Assembly: GCA_963754535.1 (NCBI GenBank)
Contig: CAVWGG010000040.1
Span: 35,402 to 99,401 of the forward strand
Source: RPQJ01 sp963754535
GTDB taxonomy: Bacteria > Pseudomonadota > Gammaproteobacteria > Steroidobacterales > Steroidobacteraceae
Direction of reading: 5' to 3'
Length of the DNA: 64,000 bases
Shown: in pieces, positions 1 through 8,857 of the stretch
Layout of the letters: each line of letters opens with the position of its first letter
Position numbering within the stretch: the stretch's first letter is position 1
Translations under genes and position numbers: made by a program
Notes under the pieces: generated by a model
What the model was told of the DNA's origin: nothing
The model's input: only the letters and a program-made list of their open reading frames with translations
The model's database searches: none

Positions 1-132
1 TGGGCCGGCCTGTTGCTCGCTTGCGCAGCCCGCCATGAGGGTCGCCGCGAACAATGCCCCCATTGCCAGTGCAATCGAGACGGACCTGCGGGTTCGTGTC
101 CCGTCGTCGCGGGAATGGCCCCTAGAAGTCAT
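1..132 (-). CDS. Lipoprotein, N-terminal fragment (runs off left edge)
   Basis: Only the first 44 codons are visible. The ATG (complement of 130-132) lies inside the last codons of the barrel gene upstream, an 11-bp overlap (122-132) that suggests translational coupling. The frame gives an Arg-rich n-region (TRTRRS), a hydrophobic stretch and a lipobox LMAGC followed by ASEQ, so a lipoprotein is expected; no Asp at +2, hence outer-membrane sorting is likely by the usual Lol rule. An internal ATG (complement of 61-63) is an alternative start but leaves no charged n-region. It is the last visible gene of the multiheme cytochrome operon. The function of the mature part cannot be seen. Confidence 0.6.
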   Translation of the reverse strand, partial: MTSRGHSRDDGTRTRRSVSIALAMGALFAATLMAGCASEQQAGP

Positions 133-2500
133 ACCGATAGCCAAGGCTGAAATAGTAGCGGGACGTGTCTTCGGAGATCGTGCCCATGTCGCGCGACCCT
201 ATTTCGGCCCCGCCTTCCACTTCGAACGTCAGGTGCTTGCCGCGCATTTCCGCCCGCAGTGCGGGTGAATATACCAGCGACGACGAACGGTCGCTCTCGA
301 GCTGGCGTTGATCCAGGCGCAGCCGGGGGCCCACGCGCCAGCGTTCGCCGACCGGCAACTGGGTGCCGATGCCGAGCGAAAGCATCTGCGCGCTATCGCC
401 CGTCTGGTACTGCAGGCCCAGTGACGTGACGTCGCCGCGGCCGAACAATCCGTAGCCCAGGACCTGCGTCGAAACTGCGGTGTCCGTACCCGACGACGAC
501 GTCGCGGCCACGCCGCCCGATTCGGGCGTCGAGCCGAGCGTCATGGTCGAGGCATCGAGCGACCACTGCCAGCGTTCGCCGAAAGGTCGCGAGACGCCCA
601 CTGAATACATCTTCGACTCGGAGGTGCGGTCGAGCGCGAATTGCTCGATCTGCTCGGGCGTGTACAGGCCGAACAGTTCATCGAACCTGCGCACGGGCTG
701 CCCAATCATGGCGTTGCGCGTCGACAGGCCAGGGCTCTTGCGGTGATCGACGTTCAGGTTCAGCGTCCAGCGCGCGGGCAACGCGAACGTGCCCAGCAGC
801 AGCATGGTATTGAGCGTGCTGTAGTGGACGTCGAAATCCGCGAGCCCGACCACGGTGATGCCGGGCCGGAAGTAACGCACTTCGGTGCCGACCGCCTGCC
901 GGTCGGTCACACCGGAAAGCTGCTGGTCGACGGCATAAAACGAGAGATCCCAGGCGTTCGCGAGCGTGCCGATGTCGGCCGAGACGCCAACGAACTTGCG
1001 CTCGCTGTCCGGCCCTGCGCGTGTCGAATCCACCGGAAAGCCGAAGAAGCCGTTGACGCGGAGCCGGGGCCAGAGCTGATACCCCGCCTGCATCCCGTCG
1101 AACGTCCCCATCAGGCCAGCCGAGCCGCCGGCCTGCCGGCCGAGGCGGGCGTACCAGCCTGCAACGCGGTCGGCGAACTCGGCAAACAGCAACGAAACGC
1201 GGGACTGGCTTCCCGGTCCGTCGGCGAGCATGTCATAGCCGTAACCTGCGCTCGCACGCGTTGTGAAGTCGAAGCGCTCACCGTGGCGGCGCGCGACGAG
1301 ACTCACGTCGGTGAGCAAGGCGTCCTGCGTCGTCAGGTCGCTGCTGGCGAGGCCGCTCTCGATGTGGCTCTGGTCCTGGCGATAAATCTGCGAAAAGCCG
1401 CCGTAGACCCGCCACGGGGATTCGTCCCCGTCGCTGCCCGTCGATCCCTCGCGACCAGGACGGGTGGCCCACGCCAGTGTCTGCAGTCGCTTGCGCACGC
1501 GCGTGGAGCCTTCGCCCGTCGGATAGCGTTGCAGGTAGTCCTCGTACTCGGCCTTGGCGTGAGCGACCTGGCCGCTGCGTTCCCGCGCAAGCGCGAGCAT
1601 CTCCTGGGCTTCGGCCCGCTGCGGAAACTCGGGTTGCTGCGTGAGTTGCGTCAGCAGCGGGATCGCCGTGGCGTAGTTCTTGTGGCGGAAGGCGTCCTTG
1701 GCCTGGGCCAGGGTCTGCTTGATTTCATCCGGCGTCATCGACGCATTGACCTGAGGGGCCGTCGACCGCACTGTCGCCACGCCCGCCGGAGTGCCGATCT
1801 CATTCAGCGTATCGTCATCCGAGATCGCCACCCATGCCTTCGGGAATTCGCCGCGTGAATTGGCGAGTGCCTGCTTGGCGGCCGCCTCGTTGACGAAAGG
1901 CCCGGCCCGCAGGCGGTACCAGCGTTGCTCGTCGACCACCGTCTCGGACACGTAGGTTCGCGTGCCCACGGTCTTCGCGGCAGCCGCGAGTGCCTCGGGC
2001 GTGAAGGGGGCGGTCGACGAGGCCAGGTTCACGGCGTACGTGGAGACGCCCTGGGGCATCTCCTTCACCGTCACTTGCGGTGTCTCGGTGCGCAGCAACC
2101 TGACTCGCAACAGGCGTCCGTCGATCGAAGGCGTCAGCACGAAGGTCTCGGACTTCGACCAGCCGATCCGGACCTCGACATCCGAGCCGTACGGCCGCAC
2201 GACGTCGACCGAGCGTACGTAGCCCGCCGCGCCCGCCAGCAGCGGCTGCGGCTCGGAGGCGGTTGTCCGGCCACAATCCGGGCCCGCCGAGAAGCGCACC
2301 TGCAATGCTTCGCCGTCCGTGGCCGGCGTGTGCGACATGTAACGCATCGAACAGCTGAAGAGCAGCGTGACGGACACATAGCCCCGCTGCTCGCTCGCGA
2401 CGACGTCCTCGATGATGCGGCCCTGCGCCCAGAGCGGTGTGGCCGCCAGGTTGCAGAGGATGGCGCTTGCGGCCAGCAGGATTCGAAGTCCGTAACGCAT
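122..2500 (-). CDS. SPOR/TPR outer-membrane beta-barrel protein of cytochrome operon
   Basis: About 792 residues. Residues 1-26 are a signal peptide ending in LWAQ. Residues about 154-232 read as a SPOR domain (YAVNLASS ... WYRLRAGPF). Residues about 245-345 form TPR helices (IKQTLAQAKDAFRHKNYATA). From about 370 to the end there is alternating beta-strand sequence finishing in FSLGYRYDF, the aromatic C-terminus expected of a BAM-inserted barrel. The ATG shares its A with the TGA of the 41-heme cytochrome gene (TGATG at 2498-2502), so the true start is 2500 although the frame stays open further upstream. By position it may be the outer-membrane partner of the cytochromes, as porins are in Mtr/Pcc conduits; that is inference, and the SPOR/TPR part is unlike MtrB. 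Confidence 0.82.
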   Translation of the reverse strand: MRYGLRILLAASAILCNLAATPLWAQGRIIEDVVASEQRGYVSVTLLFSCSMRYMSHTPATDGEALQVRFSAGPDCGRTTASEPQPLLAGAAGYVRSVDVVRPYGSDVEVRIGWSKSETFVLTPSIDGRLLRVRLLRTETPQVTVKEMPQGVSTYAVNLASSTAPFTPEALAAAAKTVGTRTYVSETVVDEQRWYRLRAGPFVNEAAAKQALANSRGEFPKAWVAISDDDTLNEIGTPAGVATVRSTAPQVNASMTPDEIKQTLAQAKDAFRHKNYATAIPLLTQLTQQPEFPQRAEAQEMLALARERSGQVAHAKAEYEDYLQRYPTGEGSTRVRKRLQTLAWATRPGREGSTGSDGDESPWRVYGGFSQIYRQDQSHIESGLASSDLTTQDALLTDVSLVARRHGERFDFTTRASAGYGYDMLADGPGSQSRVSLLFAEFADRVAGWYARLGRQAGGSAGLMGTFDGMQAGYQLWPRLRVNGFFGFPVDSTRAGPDSERKFVGVSADIGTLANAWDLSFYAVDQQLSGVTDRQAVGTEVRYFRPGITVVGLADFDVHYSTLNTMLLLGTFALPARWTLNLNVDHRKSPGLSTRNAMIGQPVRRFDELFGLYTPEQIEQFALDRTSESKMYSVGVSRPFGERWQWSLDASTMTLGSTPESGGVAATSSSGTDTAVSTQVLGYGLFGRGDVTSLGLQYQTGDSAQMLSLGIGTQLPVGERWRVGPRLRLDQRQLESDRSSSLVYSPALRAEMRGKHLTFEVEGGAEIGSRDMGTISEDTSRYYFSLGYRYDF

Positions 2501-5500
2501 CAGTCGAACTTCGTGTCCGTGATGCGATGTTCCGGACCGGCGCGGCTCTTCAGGATCTTCGTGAGCGTGGAGTCCGTATACGTGTGGCACGCGCCCGAGC
2601 AGTTGCGCAATTCGCTGACCGTGTACTTCACGTTGCCATACTTGGTGTGAGGATCGGGCTTGAACTTGCTGGAATGGCAACCGGCGCAGTCGGGCTTGTA
2701 GGCCGGCGCGCGCCAGGTGGCGGCGTCCGTGTTGGTCGTGTGGCAGCTCTTGCAGGTCAGCGTCACGCGGTGATCGCCCGGGTAGCCTCCACCCACGCGG
2801 TGCTTGAACGTGTTCGGCGTCCAGGCTGCGGCGGTGTGGCACTGGTTGCAGTCGAAGTTGTTGACGGGGAAGGCCATGTGGCCGGTCGACGGGCCCGTCG
2901 CGCTGGTGCCGTTGTGGCAGCCCTTGCAGTTCGTGATGTTGGTGTGGTCCACCTTCGCCGGCGTCCAGGCGAGGGTCGAGTGACAACTGCCGCATTCGGC
3001 GGTCGTCGGCAGGTGCGACGTGGGCTTGCCGGCCGCCTTCACGCCGTCGTGACAGCTGGAACACGTGCCGGTGACGTGCGCGTGATCGACCCGGATCGTC
3101 GGCTTCCACGCCGTCGACTTGTGGCAACTGTCGCACGCGTTGTCGCTGGCGATGTGGCCCGTGTTCTTGCCGGTCGCAAGCGTGCCGTTGTGGCACGAGA
3201 AGCACGCGCCGATGACCTGCGTGTGGTCCACCTTCGCCGCGGGCTTCCAGCCTGTGGGGGTGTGGCAGGACTCGCAGGTATTGCTCGTCTGCAGGTGATT
3301 GGTGTTCTTGCCCGTCGCGTTCACGCCGTTGTGGCAACTGAAGCAGTTGCTGGTGACCCCGTCGTGGCTGAACCCGGTGGCCGGCTTCCACGCCGCGGTG
3401 CTGTGGCACATGCCGCACTCGGACGTCGTGGCGACGTGCGTCGCTGGCTTGCCCGTTGCCTTGACGTTGTTGTGGCAACTCGAGCACGAGCCCTGCACCT
3501 GCGTGTGATCGACGCGGGTTGCGGGTTTCCAGGTCGTCACGGCGTGGCAGGCTTCGCAGGTCGACGACGTGAACAGGTGCGTCGCGTTCTTGCCGGGCGC
3601 CTTGATCCCATCATGGCAGCTGGCACAGCCGCTGGTGATGCCGGCGTGCGAGAACGTTGCCGGTTTCCACGCGAGGGTGGCGTGGCACGTGCTGCACTCG
3701 CCGCTGGTCGGAATGTGGTTCACGCCCTTGCCGGTCGCCTTGGTGCCATCGTGGCAACTGGCACAGGTTCCCGTCACCTGGGTGTGGTCGACGCGAGTTG
3801 CCGGCTTCCACATCGCCACGGCATGGCAGGACTCGCACGTGTTGCTGCTGGCGATGTGCGCCGTCGGCCTGCCCTGTGCCTTGACACCGTCGTGGCAGCT
3901 TGCGCAGTTGTTCGTGATGCCGGTGTGGTCGAAGCGCGCCGGCTTCCAGGCCAGCGGCGAATGGCAGTTATCGCAGGAGTTGTCGCTCGGGATGTGAGCG
4001 GGCGGCTTGCCGCTGGCCTTGGTGCCATCGTGGCAGGAGAAGCACGCGCCGCTGACCTGCGTGTGATCCACGCGGGTGACGGGCTTCCATGCGAGCGTGG
4101 CGTGGCAGGCGGCGCAGGTCGCGCTGGAGGCGATATGACCCGCGTTCTTGCCGGTGGCCGTCGTGCCGTTGTGGCACGAGGCACAGCTGCCGCTCACCTG
4201 CGTGTGGTCGACCTGTGCGACCGGGCGCCACGAGAACGTCGCGTGGCACGCACCACAGGACGGACTCGAGAGGATGTGGGTCGCGCTCTTGCCCGTGGCG
4301 CGGGTGCCGTCATGGCAGGCCGAGCACGCCTCGGTCAGGCCGGTGTGCGAGAAGTTGGCAGGTTTCCACTGGACCGTCGCGTGGCAACTGTCGCAGGCAT
4401 TGTCGGACAGGATGTGCGTCGCGTTCTTGCCCGTCGCAACGGTGCCGTCGTGACAGGAGACGCAGCTGCCCAGCACCTGGGCATGATCGACACGTGAGGC
4501 CGGTTGCCAGGCCGCGATGACGTGACACGACTCGCACGTCGTCGACGTCTTGATGTGAGTCGTGTTCTTGCCAGTGGCGCGGGCGCCGTCGTGACACGAG
4601 GCGCAATTCGTTGCGATCCCGGTGTGGTCGAACTTGGCGGGAGTCCAGGCGCTCGTCGCGTGGCAGCTGTCGCATTCCGCCGTAGTCGGAATGTGATTGG
4701 CCGGTTGTCCCTTGGCCGCGAGTCCGTTGTGGCAGGTCGAGCAGCTGCCCAGCACATTGGCGTGATCCACACGCGTGGTCGGCTGCCAGGCCGTCGTCGA
4801 ATGACACGCCGCGCAGGTGGTCGTCGCCTTGATGTGACGCGGGCCGATGCCGGTGGCCCGCGCCCCGTCGTGGCAGCTCACGCAGCCGTCGACGATGCCG
4901 TCGTGGGCAAAGTTGGCGGGCTTCCATGCCACCGTCACGTGGCAGGTGTCGCAGGCGGCCGTCGTCGGCACGTGCAGCGCATGCTTGCCCGTCGTCGACC
5001 GGCCGTCATGGCACGACGCGCAGGTGCCGCTGACCTGCGTGTGGTCCATGCGGGTGAGCGGGGCCCAGCCAGCGATCGAGTGGCACGACTCGCAGCTGCT
5101 CGTCGTCTGGAAATGAGTGGCCTGCTTTCCCGTTGCCTTGACGCCGTCGTGGCAGGACACGCAATTGCCGGTGATGCCGGAGTGGTCGTACTTGGCCGGG
5201 CTCCACGCGGTGCTGCTGTGGCAACTCGAACAGTCCTGGCTGGTCGCGACATGGCCCGGCGGCTTGCCCAGCGCCTGCACTCCGTTGTGGCAAGTCGCGC
5301 AATCGCCGCGGGCTTCCAGGTGATCGAATCGACTCGCGGGCATCCACGCCGACGTGGTGTGGCACGCGCCGCACACGTCGGTGGAGGCCACGTGAGTCGA
5401 CGGCTTGGGCGTCGCGCCGATGCGCGATCCCTGCGCATGGCAGGCGGCGCACACCCGCGGGGTGCCGGCGAACACCGCGTCCACGTGGCAGCTCTCGCAG

Positions 5501-5643
5501 GCCTGCAGGCGGTGCGCGCCAGTAAGCTCGAACCCCGTGGTCAGGTGGTCGAAGTTGCGCCCGGTCACCTGGGCTGACGCGGTCCCCCCGGCCAGGAGCA
5601 GCAGCAAGGGCAGCAGTGCACGGCGGATCCATTGCAGGGTCAT
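2500..5643 (-). CDS. Giant tandem-repeat multiheme c-type cytochrome (41 CXXCH + 1 CX3CH)
   Basis: 1047 residues: signal peptide 1-25 (ending ASAQ), then heme sites almost to the C-terminus. I counted 41 CXXCH motifs and one final CX3CH (CSGACH). From about residue 115 to 897 hemes come every ~23 residues in an alternating two-heme unit of ~46 residues: CxSCHDGtkATGKxxxH, then CxxCHxxxxWKPaxxxDHTqVxG. The conserved H after ATGK and the DH can supply distal His ligands, so bis-His low-spin hemes are likely. The first ~110 residues instead resemble the three-heme unit of the neighbouring cytochrome (FDH ... FELTGAH). A periplasmic or extracellular electron conductor or store is the natural role. 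Start ATG at 5643 follows a GGGAGAGG ribosome site; the stop overlaps the barrel gene. Confidence 0.92.
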   Translation of the reverse strand: MTLQWIRRALLPLLLLLAGGTASAQVTGRNFDHLTTGFELTGAHRLQACESCHVDAVFAGTPRVCAACHAQGSRIGATPKPSTHVASTDVCGACHTTSAWMPASRFDHLEARGDCATCHNGVQALGKPPGHVATSQDCSSCHSSTAWSPAKYDHSGITGNCVSCHDGVKATGKQATHFQTTSSCESCHSIAGWAPLTRMDHTQVSGTCASCHDGRSTTGKHALHVPTTAACDTCHVTVAWKPANFAHDGIVDGCVSCHDGARATGIGPRHIKATTTCAACHSTTAWQPTTRVDHANVLGSCSTCHNGLAAKGQPANHIPTTAECDSCHATSAWTPAKFDHTGIATNCASCHDGARATGKNTTHIKTSTTCESCHVIAAWQPASRVDHAQVLGSCVSCHDGTVATGKNATHILSDNACDSCHATVQWKPANFSHTGLTEACSACHDGTRATGKSATHILSSPSCGACHATFSWRPVAQVDHTQVSGSCASCHNGTTATGKNAGHIASSATCAACHATLAWKPVTRVDHTQVSGACFSCHDGTKASGKPPAHIPSDNSCDNCHSPLAWKPARFDHTGITNNCASCHDGVKAQGRPTAHIASSNTCESCHAVAMWKPATRVDHTQVTGTCASCHDGTKATGKGVNHIPTSGECSTCHATLAWKPATFSHAGITSGCASCHDGIKAPGKNATHLFTSSTCEACHAVTTWKPATRVDHTQVQGSCSSCHNNVKATGKPATHVATTSECGMCHSTAAWKPATGFSHDGVTSNCFSCHNGVNATGKNTNHLQTSNTCESCHTPTGWKPAAKVDHTQVIGACFSCHNGTLATGKNTGHIASDNACDSCHKSTAWKPTIRVDHAHVTGTCSSCHDGVKAAGKPTSHLPTTAECGSCHSTLAWTPAKVDHTNITNCKGCHNGTSATGPSTGHMAFPVNNFDCNQCHTAAAWTPNTFKHRVGGGYPGDHRVTLTCKSCHTTNTDAATWRAPAYKPDCAGCHSSKFKPDPHTKYGNVKYTVSELRNCSGACHTYTDSTLTKILKSRAGPEHRITDTKFD
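2952..5301 (-). repeat. Coding tandem repeat, ~138-bp period (17 two-heme units)
   Basis: Within the 41-heme gene the DNA repeats with a period near 138 bp, equal to the 46-residue two-heme unit; about 17 units can be aligned by their WKP and ATGK codons. Copies are diverged in sequence but uniform in length, which indicates old internal duplications under length constraint. Boundaries are approximate, derived from residues 115 and 897. Confidence 0.8.
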
Positions 5644-5656
5644 CGTTGCCTCTCCC

Positions 5657-7223
5657 TCACTGCAGCCGCGCGGCTTTGAAAGTCGTGGTTACGTGGCAGC
5701 GCTGGCATTGGCGGCCAAATTGACCGAGGTGCACATCGTCTTCGGCATGGCATGCCCCGCAATCCTGCGACAGCTTCGCCACGTCCGGAGGCCGCTTGTG
5801 ACAGCCTTCGCAGGCCACCTTGGAGTGCGCGCCGGTCAGGGCGAATTTAGTGGCCTTGCCATGATCGAACTGCCACAGGTTCCAGCCGTTCACCGAATGG
5901 CATGCCTCGCAGTCCCGGCCGAGTGAGCCCTTATGGCGATCGTCCGCCGCGTGGCAGTCGACGCACGACTGCCGTGCTTCCTTGAACGACGTAGAGCGAT
6001 GACATGCAAAGCAGGGAACGGCGACGTGGAGGCCCACGAGCGGGAACGTCGAAAAATCGTGATCGAACTGCAAATGGCCGCGCCAGGTCTCCACGCCGTG
6101 GCACTGCGCGCAGTCGGTGCCCAGCTTGCCTGCATGCGCGTCATCGCCGCGGTGGCATGCGGCGCACTCCGCGCCGAGTTTCTGGCTGGCGACTACTGCG
6201 GTATGGCAGACGTGGCAGTCCAGCTTCTGGTGTGCGCCGCGCAGTTCGAACTTGCCGTCGCGTGAGTGATCGAAGGTCGATGGTGTCCAGGCGCTCGCGG
6301 CATGGCACTTCTCGCACGCCGCGCCGAAGCGCGTGGCGTGCGGATCGTCACTGCGGTGGCAACCCGCGCAATCCCGGGGCAACGGGTCCTTGAAATTCGG
6401 CGTCTTGTGACAGTTCCTGCAGTCGAGCGAGGAGTGCGCGCCCGTGAGCGCAAATCCCGTGGCCTTCAGGTGGTCGTACTTGGTGCCGGTCCAACCGGTC
6501 GTCTGGTGGCACTCGGCGCACGCGGGGCCGCGCGCGCCGGCGTGGACGTCGTCTGGCGCGTGGCAGGCGACGCACTGGGTCGGGGTGTCCTTGTAGCGGT
6601 TGCCCATGTGGCAGGCAGCGCAGGTCGCTTGCTCATGCTTGCCGGTCAAGCGCGAACCTGGTCTTGGCGTGATCAAACCGCACGCGTGTCCAGCCGCCGG
6701 CCTCGTGGCAGACGGCGCAATCGCGACCCAGCTTGCCCTCGTGCGGTTCTTCCTTCTTGTGACAATCGACGCAGTCCGACGCAGTTTCACGATGCTTGCG
6801 GCCTGCGAGGTGGCAGGCCGTGCACGCGACCGTCGCGTGCGCTCCCTGCAGCGGAAAGTCGGTCTGCGCATGCGGGAACGAAACCGTCTCGAGCTTGACG
6901 ATGTCGGCCTGTCGACCCTTGTGCTCGGTGTGGCAGGCGCCGCACTGGGCGGTTTCCGCCCTGGGCAACCGGCCATGAAATCCCCTGTGTTGGGCAATGT
7001 CGGCAGCGATCGGCTCATGACAGGTGCGGCAAAGCGCCGCCTGCCGCGGACGATCCGCGCGATCGTGGCAACGCGAGCACTCCTGCTCGTACTTCGCGTG
7101 ACCTGCGATGACCGGTCCGGGCATCAGCAGCGTCTCGATGTTCGCGGCGTGGGCGTACCAGGGCGACATGGCCAGTACCAGGATCGCGAGCAGGATTCGG
7201 CAGGCGCTGCGCCAGCGGGGCAT
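5657..7223 (-). pseudogene. 21-heme cytochrome c, reading frame broken by one extra base
   Basis: The frame starting at ATG 7223 gives a signal peptide (ending YAHA) and six CXXCH motifs, then stops after FDHAKTRFAL. The next frame continues from LTGKHEQATCAACH to 5657 with 15 more CXXCH. The region is 1567 nt, one base more than a multiple of three; dropping one base of CTTG (complement of 6647-6650) restores FALTG, the consensus at that place in the other repeats (FALTGAH). The intact protein would be ~521 residues with seven three-heme blocks of about 65 residues (CxxCH, CxxCHxxDDxHxG, CxxCHxxxxW, FDH). It lies 13 bp before the 41-heme gene and 18 bp after the membrane cytochrome b gene. 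Whether this is a sequencing error, a real mutation or recoding cannot be told here. Confidence 0.85.
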
Positions 7224-7241
7224 GCGGGCGACTCCGGCCGG

Positions 7242-8213
7242 TCAGTAGAGGTGTACCGCGACCACATGGACGGTCCCGGCGATGATGAGCATGAAGAAGA
7301 GCGGCATGTGCAGTGCGTGCCACAGCGAGAAGAGCTTCTGGAAGGCGCGGAACTCGAGCACGCGCCGCGCCGCGCCGATGCGATCGTCGATGTAGCGATG
7401 CGCGATCAGTCGCAGCGATTCGCGGCTCGGGTCGTGTCGACGATCCGCTCCCGCCGCAATCGCCTCACGGACCGCACGTCGCAGTCGGCGACGCGCCAGG
7501 ATGGCCCACGATGCGCCCACCAACGGCCGCACCAGCAACGGGGTCGCCGCAAAGCGTCGCTCGATGACGGCCTGTTCCTCGTCGATGCGCCGCGCCAGCG
7601 CCGGCAGGAAAGACACTGCCGACGTCTGCTGCAGCCGGCTCGAGAAATCCTTCAATTCGTCGAGGGTGGCCTCATGGCCATTCAGTTCCAGATGGATGCG
7701 GCGGTAGAAGTAGCGGCCGAACAGGCCGCTGCCGGAGACGATCAGCATGCAGACCAGCGCAACGTTGCTGTTGGTCGCGCCCAGACTGAAGTTCGAGTGG
7801 AACAGGATCAGCGCAGGTCCAAGGATGCCGAGAGTCATGTGCAGCCTGAACCATGCGCGCGTGGACCCGACGTAGCGGGCCCGCGGCATTCGCTTGCGGA
7901 CCGGATAAAGGAGCAGCAGCAACATCAAGCTGCCCCCCGCGATGCCGAGTGCGTAGCCCAGGCCGGACTGCGGCGAGAGGTAGGCGGACGTCGGCAGGTT
8001 GATGCCGAAGGCGGTCGCGGCGAGGACGGCCATGAAGTAGATGCTGGCTGGCGTCACCAACCGGCTGCGCTTCGTCGTGCCAATTTCCGCTCTTGCAGCC
8101 GGAGCGGCAACGTGCGGGCTGGAGGTACCGACGGTTACGGGCGTCGTCATGCGCGGTGCAGCGTCGGTGGCGACACCGTCATAACGCTCGCGGAGAAGGC
8201 GCTGTGCAGTCAT
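7242..8213 (-). CDS. Ferric-reductase-like transmembrane cytochrome b candidate
   Basis: 323 residues with five clear hydrophobic helices (about 54-72, 84-105, 124-142, 149-170, 298-320). Two helices each carry His pairs with exactly 13 residues between them: H125/H139 (HMTLGILGPALILFH) and H302/H316. Paired H-X13-H helices are the heme-b ligand pattern of ferric reductase/NOX-type membrane domains, so a diheme membrane electron carrier is inferred; overall family membership is not certain. An Arg-rich soluble loop (about 175-290) separates the last two helices. No flavin or NAD domain is present, but a flavoprotein gene is divergent nearby. ATG 8213 lies two bases after the TGA of the TPR gene; the gene is followed by the 21-heme cytochrome. 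Confidence 0.7.
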   Translation of the reverse strand: MTAQRLLRERYDGVATDAAPRMTTPVTVGTSSPHVAAPAARAEIGTTKRSRLVTPASIYFMAVLAATAFGINLPTSAYLSPQSGLGYALGIAGGSLMLLLLLYPVRKRMPRARYVGSTRAWFRLHMTLGILGPALILFHSNFSLGATNSNVALVCMLIVSGSGLFGRYFYRRIHLELNGHEATLDELKDFSSRLQQTSAVSFLPALARRIDEEQAVIERRFAATPLLVRPLVGASWAILARRRLRRAVREAIAAGADRRHDPSRESLRLIAHRYIDDRIGAARRVLEFRAFQKLFSLWHALHMPLFFMLIIAGTVHVVAVHLY

Positions 8214-8215
8214 CG

Positions 8216-8857
8216 TCAGCCCTGGCTGGTGGCAAGCCGTGTCGCTTCGGCGATGTTCGCTTCGATGATGCGAGCGTCGGACGAATTGGCCGGCACCACG
8301 GCGAGCAGGTTGCGCCACGTGCTGACGGCGTCGCGGTAGCGGTGCTCCTCGTGCTCGAGACTCGCTTTGAGCCACAAGGCCTTGGGATGCCGCGGGTCGA
8401 GTGCGAGCGCCTGCGCCAGCGCAGCCGCGGGCGCTCCCTTGAGGCTCGATCCAGCCGAAGCCAGCGCATCGGCGTAATCGGCCCAGGAATCCGCGTTCAT
8501 GCTGCCCGCGGCCACGGCGCGACGGTAGGCCTCGGCGGCTTCCTTGAATTTTCGCTGGCGTCGCAGTTCGTCCGCCTGCGCGACCACGTCCGGCGACCCG
8601 GTGCGCGACGAAGCGCGCGGCATCGTCCCGGCCGCATTCGTTGCGGGCGCGACGCGCATCTGCAAGGTCGTCGTCACGGCGTCGCCGAGATCGCGTTCTG
8701 CGACACGCGGATGGCCCGCCGGCAGCGATGCCATGGCGGCCGCGGGCGCCAGCGCGTCCGCCGTGCCTTCCGTTCCGAGTGCGGCCATTCCCTTGCCGAC
8801 TATCACTCCCAGTCCAAAACCTGCCAGCGCGACAAGCGCGGCGCCCTTCTTGTTCAT
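8216..8857 (-). CDS. Membrane-anchored TPR protein (CcmH/NrfG-like)
   Basis: 213 residues. An N-terminal hydrophobic segment (LVALAGFGLGVIVGKGM) acts as an anchor or uncleaved signal; the C-terminal half holds TPR helices (KFKEAAEAYRRAVAAG, DPRHPKALWLKASLEHEE). The architecture resembles the periplasmic TPR part of CcmI/CycH and NrfG, which hold apocytochromes for heme ligation, and first place in an operon encoding more than 60 heme sites fits a maturation or assembly role. That role is inferred. ATG 8857 is preceded by GGAGA; the frame is open further upstream but without a comparable ribosome site. Confidence 0.72.
   Translation of the reverse strand: MNKKGAALVALAGFGLGVIVGKGMAALGTEGTADALAPAAAMASLPAGHPRVAERDLGDAVTTTLQMRVAPATNAAGTMPRASSRTGSPDVVAQADELRRQRKFKEAAEAYRRAVAAGSMNADSWADYADALASAGSSLKGAPAAALAQALALDPRHPKALWLKASLEHEEHRYRDAVSTWRNLLAVVPANSSDARIIEANIAEATRLATSQG

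Noticed and set aside
2437..4497. Long open frame on the + strand opposite the 41-heme cytochrome (and further + frames to 5577)
   Set aside because: It is the antisense of a repetitive GC-rich gene; the translation is a monotonous Val/Ala/Gly/Arg repeat with no signal, domain or ribosome site.
2952..5301. Regular ~138-bp periodicity suggestive of a CRISPR-like or satellite array
   Set aside because: The period equals a 46-residue protein unit with conserved CXXCH and WKP codons; repeats are coding, not spaced short direct repeats.
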